64,000 nucleotides of DNA from Polyodon spathula (taxonomy: Eukaryota; Chordata; Actinopteri; Acipenseriformes; Polyodontidae). The stretch lies in NCBI RefSeq assembly GCF_017654505.1, contig NW_024472221.1, positions 310,001 through 374,000 on the forward strand, given 5' to 3'. The position numbers and the translations under genes are program-made. The notes beneath the pieces were generated by a model. The model was not told the origin of the DNA. It ran no database searches and saw only the letters and a program-made list of their open reading frames with translations. Positions 35,717-49,012 of the stretch are shown piece by piece (within the stretch, counting starts at the first letter, position 1; each line of letters opens with the position of its first letter).

Positions 35717-36989
35717 GTCTATTTTCCTAGGGGCTTGGCCAACAAAAACTCCAGTGTTGCATGTGCACTAGCATCCAGCTGCATTATTAGTTCCTAACTG
35801 ATTAACGCAGTGCATTGATCCTTTTATAGGCTTACTGTTCAGAATGTGAATCCCAGAGTGATTATCATAGGAAATACTTAGGAAACCTGTGCATGCAATA
35901 CATGGATTTGATATATCATCAATTCTATGTTTTTTTAAATACAATCAGCTTCATCTATGTTAAGGTATCTTCATTTGAGCTACAGCCCACTGCTTGAAGA
36001 AGCTCTTTTCAATGCTAGCACCAATGAGAACAATAGCCTGGGGAATACTGTGGGCTTGGGGCTAACTCAAAAGTCACTTGACCAGTTTGCAGATTCACAA
36101 ACAAAAATACAAAGCAATGCAATCTTCTACGGCATGCAGGGCTGGTTCATTGAGCTCCAGGTTTTGAATGGGTTGAAAAGGACGGTGAGGATAATCTGTA
36201 GTGTTAGGGAGAAGCGAGTACAGTCAAAATGCAGCACATTGATGCTGTGTTTAAACACGCAACCGGAAAACTATTGAAGCTGAGTCTGGGTGCAGTTTTT
36301 TTGTTTTTAAAGTGCTGCTTCCAAAGAACGCCCTGGTAATCTTTTATCTTAAAAAAACTGGAAAGCTCTGATGTACTGTATCATGGACTGCAAGGCAATT
36401 TACAAAATAATTCCAAACTACTGCAGCAATACAAGCCCTGTTAAATAAGTGTTACACCTATAGAGTATTAGAATGTGTGAACAGAGCCTGTGCCCTTAAG
36501 GCATCTTGCAAGGAGTTGCACAGGCAAGGTCTATCTAGGCTTAAGGCTTCACCACCACAAGATTCCAGACAGCAGCAAGTAAACCCGTATCCCCAAACGT
36601 TAAAGAGATTCTATAAATATTCGGATGATATAAAATAAATATTTTTCATCACCAAACAATTAGAATAACCTCCATGGAAATAACGTTGATTTAAAAAAAA
36701 AAAAGAAAGAAAAAAGATAAATTGTACAAAAGGATATCCTTTGCTTTGATATTTAAAAAAAAAAAAAAAAAAAACTTTTCAACGAATATTGCAACTTTAA
36801 AAAAAAAAAAAAAAAAACAGTTAGCTTACTAACTCCATTGCTTCGTTGGCGGCCTCAAAACAAAACTAAACAAGTCTAAACTAAAGACGCCTTGCTTCCG
36901 AGGAAGTGTTGCACAAGATCTATGATTCTGTATTTGCAAATATGAAAAATACACAACAGCCAATAAGGGCTGATCAAGAGGGTGGCTGT
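35717..36989. other. Spacer upstream of the promoter, A-rich runs
   Basis: I see no gene. Several A runs occur at about 36695-36816. These would be poor nucleosome substrates just upstream of the presumed promoter. Confidence 0.45.
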
Positions 36990-37560
36990 GCGTGTGTGCG
37001 CGCTCGCTCTCTGCTCGCTGCTGAAACTTGGGCTGACAGACACTTACGAAGCAACAGGTATACAGCGAGCACAACATTTAACTATTTAGCTTCCCCAACA
37101 GACGCGCAAACAACACCGGCTGTCGAGAGGAACCGGTGTTACCAGCATAGGAGTGTCCTCAACTAATAAATGCCGTGTTATATGCATGCCCATTGACAAT
37201 AGTGAGGCTTTGGCACGGACGAGGAAGCCCAGACGCGCGCAGGAGTTCACGCTTTACTATACAAATCGCAGGTAACACGAGCCAATAGAAAAATAAGGGC
37301 AGTGCTAAAAAAAAAGGAGGCGGACCCTCGAGTCAAACATACCTTCTGATTAAGTAGAGCAAAAGATCTTATCGGTTGGGGAAGACGATACCAACCTGCA
37401 CACGGCGCACGGATTTCGGAGGCTGATTTTGAAGCTGCTGGCTTCTGGGGCAGGTGGCAGTTGCTCGCAGTATCCTCCGCTGGACTGTTGCGATACAGGG
37501 TGCAGATAGAGAGAGGGGGTTTAAATCAGTTCGAGTAATAATCACCCTTTCTTTGCGGAG
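36990..37560 (+). promoter_or_regulatory. Probable promoter and 5' UTR of the calcium pump gene
   Basis: This is the most CpG-dense stretch adjoining the first coding exon (TGTGCGCGCTCGCTCT at 36996, AGACGCGCGCAGG at about 37231). It has a CCAAT box in GAGCCAATAG at 37281-37286 and a GGAGGCGG element near 37315. There is no clear TATA box. An in-frame TAA at 37522-37524 lies upstream of the ATG, so translation cannot begin much earlier in this frame. The transcription start cannot be placed exactly. Confidence 0.5.
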
Positions 37561-37678
37561 ATGGAGAACGCACACATTAAATCGGCATCTGAAGTTGTAG
37601 CTAATTTCGGGGTAAATGAAAATACCGGGCTGACAACTGAGCAAGTGAAAAGGAATTTTGAGAAATTTGGGCCAAACG
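37561..37678 (+). CDS. atp2a3: SERCA-type calcium ATPase exon 1 (ATP2A3-like), N-terminus
   Basis: The exon encodes 39 residues plus one base of codon 40. It starts [20 protein letters not shown], passes [14 protein letters not shown] and ends at GPN before donor ACG|GTGAGT. The opening MENAH, the FGVNE-TGL-EQVK pattern and the exact 118-nt size are those of SERCA exon 1 in vertebrates. The K-F-G-P-N ending is nearer to SERCA3 (YGPN) than to SERCA1 (YGHN) or SERCA2 (WGSN). The ATG has a good context (GAGATGG). The protein pumps Ca2+ from cytosol into the endoplasmic reticulum, and this segment is the first part of the cytosolic A domain. The paralogue call rests on these residues and on the upstream neighbour. 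Confidence 0.9.
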
Positions 37679-37838
37679 GTGAGTGCTTGTTAGTTGGTGT
37701 GTCTGTGTGTGTGTGTTAACACACACACATATTACCTTTCATGAATGGAAAGTACGTTGTCCCACGGGGGTTCTACACTTATGTGAACTGTTCCGACGAC
37801 GCGAGCGGCTTTGCAAAACGTTTTGCTTGAACCAGGTC

Positions 37839-37841
<3 letters not shown>

Positions 37842-37883
<42 letters not shown>

Positions 37884-38038
37884 ATAATATATATATATAT
37901 ACCCACACACCACACACCACAAAGAAAATGTCAAGCAAACTTCATACATCAAAATTTTGCATATACTCGTTTTATAAAAGACATGTATATATTTTCTGTA
38001 CTTAATTCGTTTTGCTTTAATAAGCACAATATATACTG

Positions 38039-38120
<82 letters not shown>
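37842..38120. repeat. Two (TA)n tracts within 450 bp of exon 1
   Basis: An interrupted TA tract lies at 37842-37900 and a purer one of about 78 bp at 38043-38120, separated by about 140 bp of unique sequence. A mixed GT/AC hairpin-forming stretch lies at about 37700-37731. Such tracts can extrude cruciforms and vary in length between individuals. Confidence 0.95.
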
Positions 38121-38121
<1 letters not shown>

Positions 38122-39485
38122 GTTTGTGTGTTCTAATTTGCATGACACGGAAAGGAACCTTGTGGCAAATTTAACATTTGCGAGGGGCCAGTAAAAGTGA
38201 TCTTGCTGTGGTTCTAAGCGTCCACCTGGCGGTAGGAATTAATACCTACGCTCTTAAGTGTGTCCTATCAGTTAAGGTTCAACCCTAAATGTACCTGTGA
38301 GCTGTCGTTTACTTTACATAGGCAACACTTATTTTAACTCATCAAAGCCTAGCTGCTACCAGTTTTGCTAAATTACCGCAGAAACACGGGTGAACAATGC
38401 ATAGCGCTCTACAACCTAGGGAGTTGTTTGAGTCAAGGATTGTTAAAATTGACTGTCTGAAACACAATGCAATGGCTTGCATCTCTAATGCCCTGCAGTT
38501 TTCGCGTGGTTTGCATCCCACCCGCCCTACATGTACGAGGAAGGGGCGTAGTGCATCAGGTACTGTAATATAAGTAATTCGCAGACCAAAAATAAAATAT
38601 GAAGCTAGTGACAGCACTCTGTGTGTAGGCTCTATATTGCAGTGAACATTTCATCTTTTTTGCTCACTGATTTTGTTTGGAGATAATTTTTTATAATTGC
38701 ACAATACAGCATCGGCAGCAGAGCTGTTGCTTTCTTTTTTTGGGCAGTTGACAGCGTGTAAGCGACTAGAACACAAACAATATATTTGATTTACATAAGT
38801 ACGGTCAGTGATACAGAAGTGAGATGATTTTATAGCCCTGAGCTGTTCAGCTTGAACTTGTCATTAGTGTGTGTGTGTGTGTGCATTCAAACATCGCATT
38901 TATAGCACAACTCTATAAAATTTAGTTTTGAATCATTTTGAAAAGGATGCAGCATTCTGAGGGTTAAGGAGATGTCTTAATCATTGGATCGTCCAAAGCT
39001 GCACTGTACAAGTTTTACGAGGGTGCTGTGACACTAAGAACTACTCTGGAAACCCGCCATGCTATGTGGGGAGTATCTCGGATGCTGTGTATGTTGTATA
39101 CTAACAGCGTAGTGTATTTCGTACACCTTGAATAATTAAACAATGTGAATGCATTTGCCCTGGTGTTTACATTTTAATTCAACTTTATATAACACAAATT
39201 CTTATGGTGGCATTTCAAATCAACTCCCAGGCGTAGATTAATCCCTTTTAAAAGAAAAATTAAAGATTAAAATAACAAAAAAAACAAAAAAACAAAAAAA
39301 AAAAACACACATTTCCTCCAGTCCAACCTACCACCGATAGACAAAGGGAGTGATGAGTTAGCAACACGTGTGTATACCATTACAAAGACAAGCATGCGCT
39401 GTTTGTTATATGAGTTGTCGTTTGTAGTATGTATATACCCCAGGAAACCTTCACCACAGTATGTTTGCATGGCATTTCTATTTGT

Positions 39486-39635
39486 TGCAATTTTATCATG
39501 TTTTTACCACGGTTACTATGCATTTACCATAATTTACCATGTTTATTAATATGATTTACCATACCTCGCTCTTCTTGGTTACCTATGCTTTATTAATCTT
39601 TGCTATACTTTTACTATGGTACGCTTTTATAAGGG
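39486..39635. mobile_element. CCTTATAAAAG-type MITE, copy 2 (left end lost)
   Basis: The right end TTTTACTATGGTACGCTTTT plus ATAAGGG, and the landmark CATACCTCGCTCTTCTTGG, match the copies at 31509 and 51926. The left terminus is missing. Confidence 0.6.
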
Positions 39636-39900
39636 TAAACTTGCAAGAGCAATATGTTGGGTATTGTTGTAAATGATGCTAAATGTTATAGGTTACAATT
39701 GACCGTTTTCTTTAAACCCAACTGTAAGCCCACATTTTATTCCATACTGTACATGCCTGACATGTTGCGTTAAATGGCCAAACAGTTACAGCTCATTCTA
39801 ACCAGATGTGGAAATGCTGCTGTTTTATGTCATGGCTTCTGGACTTGAAATAGACAACTACAGACAGCTTCATCCACAGTCATTTCTTTTAGTTTATAGT

Positions 39901-39901
39901 G

Positions 39902-39935
<34 letters not shown>

Positions 39936-39962
39936 TATATATCTATATATATATATATATAT
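39901..39962. repeat. Interrupted (TA)n microsatellite
   Basis: The TA tract is broken by AATA and TATCTA interruptions. Confidence 0.92.
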
Positions 39963-41477
39963 AGACGAGTTCCCTTTATTCAGTCACCTACATTGGAGCC
40001 ATGCAGTAATGCATTTATTGATAAAACTGCCACTGCAGAATGTTACCATTCTGTATCCTCTTAGTTTTAAATCCTTTAAGCTGCCAAATGTGTTTTTGTG
40101 GTTTGTGTGTTGTGGCACGCATTGCTTGTTAAAATGTTTTGGCATCCCTGAACAGACTGAGTGACTTTCACAGCTAATTTGCCACTTTGGTGGACAGATA
40201 TTACCATTAAAGCACGCGTGCAAGCGTTTTACTACTGACACAGACAGCTGTGGCCGAAGTGCTGTAAAACGCAACACAGAGAAGATTTGTACTTGCTTCT
40301 GATGCTGTGTGGCGAAGTACCTCTATAAAACCCATTGGTACAAAGACACCCTTTGTATCGTTTGTTTAACTTAAGAAAAGCACTGGCTTAAGAAAAGTAC
40401 TACTGTTGCATTAAAAAAAAAAAAGAAAAACTAGAGAATTAAAGTTAAAAAAATTAAAAAATAATATTCAAATATCAATTTCAACACAGTTTTTGTTACG
40501 CTTAACTGTTAATCTTTGTAAGATACATGGCTGCCCGAATACTTCATCGTGCCTCCACATGACTCCAGTTTTTAGAGGTTTACATTGGTTGCCAGTGAAG
40601 TAAAGTATTGGTTATTGATCGCTGATAGCTGATTTGTACGCTGTGTACAAGAGTGGCCAATTCTTTCCTTTTCAGAACTGTTGCAAAGTTAATTCTAGTG
40701 GAGCTGGTTATGATAATGGGGTACCTTCCCCCACTAACATTTGAACCTGGATACCAATATTATAGTTTCTACAAATGTGTACTTGTAATACACAATGCAT
40801 GCATTAGTCACTGCATCACTGTTTGGCTCCGTGCAGCAAGTCAGGCAGAGAATATGGAGTGTGTACACACAGGCAAAAATGGGGCTGGTTAAATACAGTT
40901 AAATGCAATTTTGCTAATACATGGGAGGAAATTATGATTGATTAGTGTAGCTACCCATTTCCGATTAAAAAGAAAACCTATCATTGGATGACAGCAGTAC
41001 TGAAGTGAAACTTTGTAATAAAATACAGCATTGTTTTATGGGGCACCCATGAAATGTTTAATTTTCCATAGCAGTAATTTAAAAGCAGTTTGTAACTAAC
41101 CACATTGTCTCACATGGTTTAATATTAATTTGCACGCCTAAATCTTGGTTTGAAAGTTCAGTAAGAGAACAGTTGGTGCCTTCACTCCCGTTGGAGTGGA
41201 GGTCTAGTTTGGAGACCTCTCTACGCATAACCGCAGTGGAAGGAAGCTTTATCTGAGATATTGTAAGGGAATTGATTTGGGTCTTTTCCAGCACCCCGAT
41301 AAGGAAAGCGAGTATAGGTTTGGTGCAGTAATTTGCAAACTCATGACTAGGCTCTGAGATATAATGGACTCACTCCTACAAGGAGTTTTAAAATGTATAA
41401 GACAACACGTGTATAACACTTATGTTTATAATTGACTGTGAATAAATACTGAATATTAAATACATATCCAAACACTG

Positions 41478-41637
41478 CAGGGGTGGAAATAACTCCTCTT
41501 GCATAGCAGTTTCACACATACCTGGTTTTACTACAAGCCTGATTAGCTTCTAACAAACAGGTGTGTCTTGTTAAACTCATAGCAAAACCAGAAATGGATC
41601 AAACTGCTTTGCAATTGGAGTCTTGCTTTCATCCCTG
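41478..41637. mobile_element. CAGGGRTGGAA-family short transposon, copy 2
   Basis: The left end is CAGGGGTGGAAATAACTCCT. The right end in reverse complement is CAGGGATGAAAGCAAGACTC. The 160-bp body is palindromic. Flanks CACTG and TACTG are compatible with a 5-bp target duplication with one change. Confidence 0.75.
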
Positions 41638-41978
41638 TACTGTTTAGTTACTCTACTGTATTAACAGTAAGCACAGGATCAGTTTTTCTGAAAAGACGTT
41701 TCAACTCTGTACTATCAACACCTGCTACCTGCTCCGTTCTTCTTGATGCTGTGCAGTGAGTGACATGTTAAGCAGTGCCTTGTCTCCTTGATGCGCATCA
41801 TGTGACATGCCTCTGCTGCATGACTGAGGAGCTATCACTTTTAGACTGAGCACTCTGAACATTGGGGCGTGGGGTTGATGAGTCTGTTAAGCTGTAGAAT
41901 GACACGCTGTCTAAGTGGAATTCAAATTAAATCGTGTTAAAGCCATCATGGGGTGTGATGTAGAGGGGCAGAGTTACT

Positions 41979-42009
<31 letters not shown>

Positions 42010-42300
42010 TACGAGTGACTTGAATTGGAATGAATCAAATGTGCAGCTGGCTATTTGAACCCACTGCTGCATTGTAAAACGTGACAGCCTCACTTCTCTA
42101 AAAATAAAAGTAACACGTGGCGAACTTTAGTGCCAGTACAGATAAGATTGAAATATTTTGTTAACCACCAAACATTTAGCACTGTAACTATACTGTTAAA
42201 ATCAAACAAAACATAACTGCTTAAAATAGCACAAGGACAAAGTGAAAAAAAAACAAACACACATATTACTGTGAAGCAAGAAACTCAATAATACTGTCAC

Positions 42301-42388
42301 TAAAGATAACAGAATCCCAGGGCACTGTGGGGAGAAGGGATCAGTAAAGATAACAGAATCCCAGGGTACTGTGGGGAGAAGGGATCGG
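42301..42388. repeat. Two-copy 44-bp tandem repeat
   Basis: TAAAGATAACAGAATCCCAG begins each copy, 44 bp apart, with two differences between the units. A partial third copy begins at 42389. Confidence 0.92.
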
Positions 42389-45300
42389 TAAAGATGGCTT
42401 GTACATTATTTTGTAACTACCTTGCCTTTAGACAGGACTGGGATAAAGCCGCTTGGCTTGGGTGGAGTGCTGTATTTTGGTACTGGCACAGAGCAAGCCG
42501 AGAGAGGGCCACAGGGGCTGCTTTTGAAGCCCATATGTGACGATCACATGGGTAATTAACTATGGGTAACTGTAAAGCTGTGTGCTTGAGGCCTCAGCTC
42601 ATTCAGCATTGTGGTGCCATCACAGGGACCCGCTCCCCATCGCTTGTCCTGTGCCAATCCCACAATCCAGCACTCTGCATTGGCTGACCACGCCACAGCA
42701 GGAGTGTAAACTGACAAAAGTGGCAAACGGGAGTCATTTAAAACTCCTTTTGGGGAATGTAAGCAAACAAGGTCTGTTCACCTATTATTTGTTAATTTTC
42801 ATGTGATTTGCTGGAAATAAGTGAAGTAATGTTGGTGCCAGATATCTGAAAGAAGCTGTCTAGAGACTGTGCAAGTCAGAGAGGAAGGAGAAACCAATGC
42901 AACGCTTGTTAAAGTTGTGTGCAGTATACCATGGTAATATAGGCACAAGTGTAGTAAAACATAATGAAGGCAGTGTAGTATAATGATATGGAACACATTT
43001 GGAAAACTGTAAAGTACTACATTTCCTATGGTAAATATAGGGAAGCTCAGATACATTTAAAAAACTGACCAGAGATAAAAACTGAATACCTTTGTTTGTC
43101 TTAGCCTCCACATGCATTCAAAAGCTTCAGAGGCGGCTCTTGATCTTTTGGCTGTTCAGCTCCTTATGATACTTGTGGTTAATCTGATTGTGGTGAAATA
43201 AAGATATGCCTGCATTGAGCTTGCTGTGAGGACAAAAGCACATTTGAAGTTATTTGCAGTTTGTGGTGACTTGTGTGAGTGTAATTACAGCTTGCAGAGA
43301 TGAACTGAGAGCCTGAAGGGCTTTTGTGTTGGAGACATCCGTGTACAGCACTAGGGAAAGGAGCTGTACGTATACAGAACGACAACAAAACAAAAGCACT
43401 GACGTTCTTGTATTTTATAAAGACTACGAGAAACGTCACTCTTGAAATCTGTTTATTTATTTTAACATCTGTATGAAAATTGGGTGTAGTGTGCATTGAG
43501 AGAGCCTACAAGATGGTGGATGACCAGAAAAGTGCACTTCTCTTAGTGAGTGGATGACCATTACAACAAAACAATAGACTGCAGATGTCTATTTGTTCTA
43601 TAAGTACAGATTATAGCGCAGAATACATTTAATATATAGTACAAGTACAGTTACTTACAGAAAAGTCCCATTGAGATACCATTATAATCCCAGTGTATTA
43701 CCCAAAGATACCCCAGCAAAACCATTAGCAGACCACAGCATTGTCAGCACCATGGATTCAGAGCAGCATTGCATAGTGGTTCTGAGACGGTAGAAAACAG
43801 GTCCTGATAGGGTATCGTGGTACTGCCACTGTGCATTGGTGCAAAATACCAAATACCAAAATACCATGACCATTTAAGGTAACCCCTTTGACCTGTTGAC
43901 TGTAGTCTCTGGCGCTCTGATTTTGTCTTTCTGATCTCATTAGATCTAGTGTAGGACAGCGGTATATTTTCCCCTATAAAAACTATAGACCAACTTGTTT
44001 TACTCTATGCATTTTTTTGTTGTTGTAAAACCACACATATCTGTGATTTACTATGCTTAGATGTGCTTCACCATGCTATTGATAGTCTTTACTTCTGTTT
44101 CCTATGCATTTACAGTGCTGTACCGCTGCAGTGCATCTTGTCTAAAGAGATGTCTTGCAGGGATACAGTGATATATTGTAGAAGCTGAAATTGTCCCTGC
44201 TTTGTTCAGATTGGTGGGTCTGTGTGTTCAGATGCCCACAGAGCAGCAGTGCGCAGCATGCCTTAGGATTTGCAATTCTAATAGCAGCTGGTAAAAGCCG
44301 TGCATTTGCTTGCATCAGAAAAACACGGTTCCATTAATTCCGTAAGTTGCCCTGGAGTCACTTCAGTGACGTTGTCTCTTTGCAGATCTGCATATTGGAA
44401 AATAACAAGTTTAGTGAAAGTGACAAGCGGATCATTGCAGAGAATGCCAGCAGTGCTGATCGCAGAACATGAAATTCAACATTTTTGGAAATTGTTAAAC
44501 GTCAAAAGACATAAATATTGTCATGCTGTCTACCTTACGACAAGTGCGCAAATGTGCCTGTGACCGTTGTTCTGTACTATACCGTGAAGCAGAAAAAACA
44601 ACGACGGAGAAAAATGATGAGAAAATCCAGCGTCATGGAACCATTCCATCACAAAAACCAACCAAAAAAAAAATAAAATAGCATGCAGAAAGAGAAACAG
44701 TCTACTTTTGAATCAGAACATTCTTTTTAAATGAATGCTTTATGCAAAAAAAAAGGTTTTTAAAATACATCTGAAAAGTGACACCCAAATGAATGCAAAA
44801 AGTATTTTTTATTAAGTTTCGATCCATTTGTGTACGAGACTAAAGCGTTTATTTTACTAGGCTCCATTGACAGCAGCTTCACTGAGTGGTTGTCATTCAT
44901 TCACTGATACAGTCCAGTCAATAACTGGTTAATGCTATATCCCCTTAGAAGTCTTACATTCATTAGTTGCGTCCTACACTTCATTTGATTATGGGTTGAG
45001 TCAGGCCTGTTTATTATGGCAGGCAAAAAGGCTGATCATTTCCCTAACGTTTTTTATTTAAGCGAGACTGGGCAATGACTGGAAGCAGTACAAACCCAGC
45101 GAGACTCGTAGCTCAGCCTTGGAGTGGCAATGTTGTGAGATCCCGAAGCCAAGAATCTGCTCGGGGAAATGAATGCAGATAAAAGATTACATGTATAATT
45201 AGTTAATTCCAGTGCCCTTGCTCCTAACCTTTCATGGGAGAATGGAGAAGCCATTTATCTTGTGCACTATGTAATTAGGTGCTGTTTAACAAAATAATAA

Positions 45301-46514
45301 TAGAAGTAGTAGTGCTGGAAAAATGCTGGAAAAAAGTATCTATTGCATATTATAAGATACGATTAACCCTTGAGAAATAGTCTGGCTGGGTCAGACTGAC
45401 TGTCTTTCTGACTGACTAGACAGGTACTGTGATACTTGGCGTAAAAAAACATTGCCATGGTAACAGACTAGTCATCCACTGGGTTCCATAGCCGCTGCTG
45501 TATTGCAAAAGAGCATCGCCAACAACAGAGGTCTTGAAGCTCAGAATGGAAGGCGGATGAAACCCAATGCAGGGAAAGCATGGAGAGAGACAGAGAGATC
45601 CAAACCTCCCCCACTGCCCTCCTATTGTACCACCAGCGGGGTAATGTGCTTTATAATTCACTAAATCATTGTAGCTTTTCCCTTTCTAAATCCAGGGCTT
45701 GAACCTAATCCAGTGTTGTTGGGAACCTTTTCCATGGCTTGTGCACCTTTGTTGGTGTGTAAACAGGCTGGCTCTTGTTTTGCAGTGTGCGTGCGTGTGT
45801 GTGAGTATGCAGTGGAAGAAGGCGTGTTGAAGTCTGTATTCTGGAATGTGCCCTGGCAGGCCCGACTGACACAATCCAGAAGAGGGAATCCTTGGCTCCA
45901 GTCTGAGAAGGGAACCCCAACCCCACCCTGCTTTCCTCCCTTTCCTTACCAGCAGGCCTCTGTCATTAAAAAAAAAAAAAAACTCCAGGAAGCAGTTAGC
46001 AATGCAGCAATAAAAACATTACAGAGCAGGGAATTTAAGCTGTAGGGAAAAGGCTTACGTGTGAAAGAAGACGTGGTTCTGGGCCTATGATGCTCCAGTG
46101 ACAGAAATAAAACCACGCAATTCTCTGTAGTGTCAGAATATTTGGATCTTTCCTCGAGTAAAGGTTTGCCAATGTCCTGCTGTTTTAACTGATTTACCTG
46201 CAAGACTATTTCAACAATACATTATATACTTTGGTTTTTAAGAATTGAATTACTTAAAATACAGTGCATTGCTAAAACAAATTTTAACTGTTAGGAATAC
46301 AGCCCTACTCTAATAAGAAGGTACTACTGAAATACTGCTTAGTTACTTTGTTTCCAAAGAACCACTTAAAAGTACTTTAAGTATTTAAATAAAGTAGACT
46401 TGTGTAGTTGTACTCTGTATTGTTCGTGACCATTGCTGGTAATTGTTTGGTCTGCTAATGGTTTGTGGTTTCATCTGGGTAATACCTTGGTATTGTAATT
46501 GTACTGTATAGTTA

Positions 46515-47020
46515 TAAGAACATGAGAAATGGCCATTGGACCCATCAAGGCTTGTCCCCTTGTTGTCACACCATTTTCCCTACTGGGGGGCTAATTTAAA
46601 AGTACAGAATCTAGTGTTTTTTTTAAATGTTCCCAGTGTTTTAAATCCTACTGCTTCACCTGTTAGAGTATTCCATGCATATAAAACTCTGTGTGAAACA
46701 GTGCTTCCTATCTTCTGTTCTAAACTTTCTCAGCTTCCATTTATGCCCTATTGTTCTTCTCTGTGCTGCATTTCAAGTCGTGTCTTGGGTTGACTTTATC
46801 TAGATGATTTATGGTTTTAAAGACTTCAATCAACTCCCCTCTTTCCCTTCTTTATTCCATGCTGCAGAGACTTCATTCTTTTAACCAGTCCTCACAGCTC
46901 ATGTCATGAAGTCCTGGGATCAGCCTCGCTGCCCTTCTCTATACCTTCTCCAGTGCAGTGATGTCTTTTTTTTTATAGTGAGGTGACCAGAACTGCACAC
47001 AGTTGTTTTTTTTTTCCTCC
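46515..47020. mobile_element. CR1-like LINE 3' end
   Basis: The segment starts TAAGAACATGAGAAATGGCC and ATTGGACCCATCAAGGC. It continues through the block order typical of CR1-like ends in fishes: a vertebrate-CR1-like TTAGAGTATTCCATGCATAT, TAAAGACTTCAATCAACTCC, GATCAGCCTCGCTGCCCTTC and GAGGTGACCAGAACTGCACA. No reverse transcriptase remains. It is a 5'-truncated insertion of about 0.5 kb. Confidence 0.72.
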
Positions 47021-47040
47021 AGAATTTTACTCTTGAGTTA

Positions 47041-47215
47041 CCCGCCTCCCTGAAACGTGTCTCTGTCATTAGGGTTTGTTTTCCAGCACTGCAGGTAGTT
47101 ACCCGCCTCCCTGAAACGTGTCTCTGTCATTAGGGTTTGTTTTCCAGCACTGCAGGTAGTTACCCGCCTCCCTGAAATGTGTCTGTGTCATTAGGGTTTG
47201 TTTTCCAGCACTGCA
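47041..47215. repeat. Three-copy 61-bp minisatellite
   Basis: CCCGCCTCCCTGAAACGTGT starts at 47041, 47102 and 47163, an exact 61-bp period. Copies 1 and 2 are identical; copy 3 has two substitutions. It abuts the CR1-like end. Confidence 0.95.
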
Positions 47216-48180
47216 GTGGTTCCTGACGGTGGAAGAGGGTTGTTTTGGGCACCTGCCTCAACAAGAACTACAGCCTGCCTCAACAAGAACTACAGCGTTC
47301 TTTCCATATGGTGTCATTTTTATTCTTTACCTGAAATATTTCCAGGAAAAACCAACTGAGTTGCCGCATGCCGTTTGTATAAAAATAGTCTTGCAGCAAC
47401 GTAATGGTTTAACAGTGTTGTGCTTATCCATCCTATTATTGGCACGCAGTGATTAGTCTGCACTCAGGGGTATAATCGAATTATGAAAGAACATCCTTGG
47501 CTCTCTGAGTCCAAAATCATCTTTCCTTTCACCCTTGTGAGAGGCACAGTAGAGCCGGTAACTCGTCCATTTCCAACCCCCTAGCTGGTCTATTTCTAGA
47601 CTGCCCCATGTCATTGTTATATATAATCTACAGATTGGGGACGCATACGCGACACTAATATGCTTTCTGACCTCACTACTGATAAAGCAGCATTAAGGAG
47701 TCTTTTTAGAAGCCCAGCCCAGTACCCTTTAGTATTAGTATCATTTTCAACACAGTGTGTTTTGTGGAACAAATATTGCAAGAATGCAGTAGCTCACTGC
47801 TGGACGATAAATAGCAACTACTGTTAAGAGTTGGGTCAGCTAGCTGCATCTAAGACTTTCTCGCCATGAAGAATAATATAGTTGTTTCTTTAGCCTCAGC
47901 ACAATCTAGCCATTAAATTCATTCCTTTGTGTTTCATCTACCTTGTTAAATACCTCTTCAAGTACAGCAGTGCACAGACAAATTCCTTTTTAATGACATA
48001 TTCCTCTTAATGGCTTGACAAATGGATTAAAGTTTTTTTTCTCCCCTGTATACCTTTCTTTCTCTAATAGCCTTGGCGCTTTGTAAAAGCATATACACTA
48101 ATTGCAGAATTAAAATACAAATTAGCAGCTAGATCGGAATTCAGAACAGGCTCTTCAGATGCCTCTGGTGTTCTGCCTGA

Positions 48181-48205
48181 CCCCCCCCCCCCCCCCCCCC
48201 CCCCC
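48181..48205. repeat. Poly(C) run
   Basis: This is a run of 25 C, capable of i-motif formation (G-quadruplex on the other strand). Such runs are also a common place for assembly or length errors. Confidence 0.9.
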
Positions 48206-49012
48206 TCACACTCGCGGCTGTCTGTGTTAGTCATCCTTTGTCTTTTCGGTGGGCACCATGTTTGTTAAAGTAATTAACAGTAACACATTTAGACAAATAT
48301 CTTGAGATCCCCATTTTCCTAAAATAAAGCTTGTGCTACATGCTGTTGGTGTTGTGCTAGAGGTACACTACTGACTCGCTATACCAACACACCTAGAGTT
48401 CAGACCCTTCTTACACACATGAAAGAAAAGAACAGCTTGGCTATCCTGGATAAATAAATACAATACAAATTGTATATTTTTTTCTTTTTTCCTGCAAGGA
48501 GGGAGCTTTCATTTCAAAATGATTGGTCGCATCCTGTGTTGACGGTGCCTGACAACGCTCAACGAAAACAAGAAATACTGCCCGTGGGGAGAACTATTTC
48601 AAGCTTATTACATCGTTCTTTGTCAGATAACTATAACGGAATAATCTGCATTGGCAGTTAGAGCTCGTGCTTTTCAAGATTTCTTTGCATTTGCACACTA
48701 TCTTTGATACCTGGTGTTTATTATCCAATGCTTGTACTTTGTGTTTATCATATTTCACTTATTATCACACATCTTTGCACTTTACCCAAAGTGTAGTAAA
48801 ACAGAATAATGTGTCAGTTTTCATTTAGTCAAACCTTTTTTTCATCTAGGGTCCCTTAAATGTGTTTACAAGTTCGGAAGGTTTCTAGTATTGAAAACCT
48901 TGCCCCTGTTGTTTTACTGAATGTTAAGGGGTATTTTAGTTTCATACAAGACTGTTCAGATATGTGATTAACTGATAAAATCGAACATACACATGTACAA
49001 TCTAATTATATA

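Noticed and set aside
47041..47215. CRISPR-like array
   Set aside because: The 61-bp units abut directly without unique spacers; this is a eukaryotic minisatellite.
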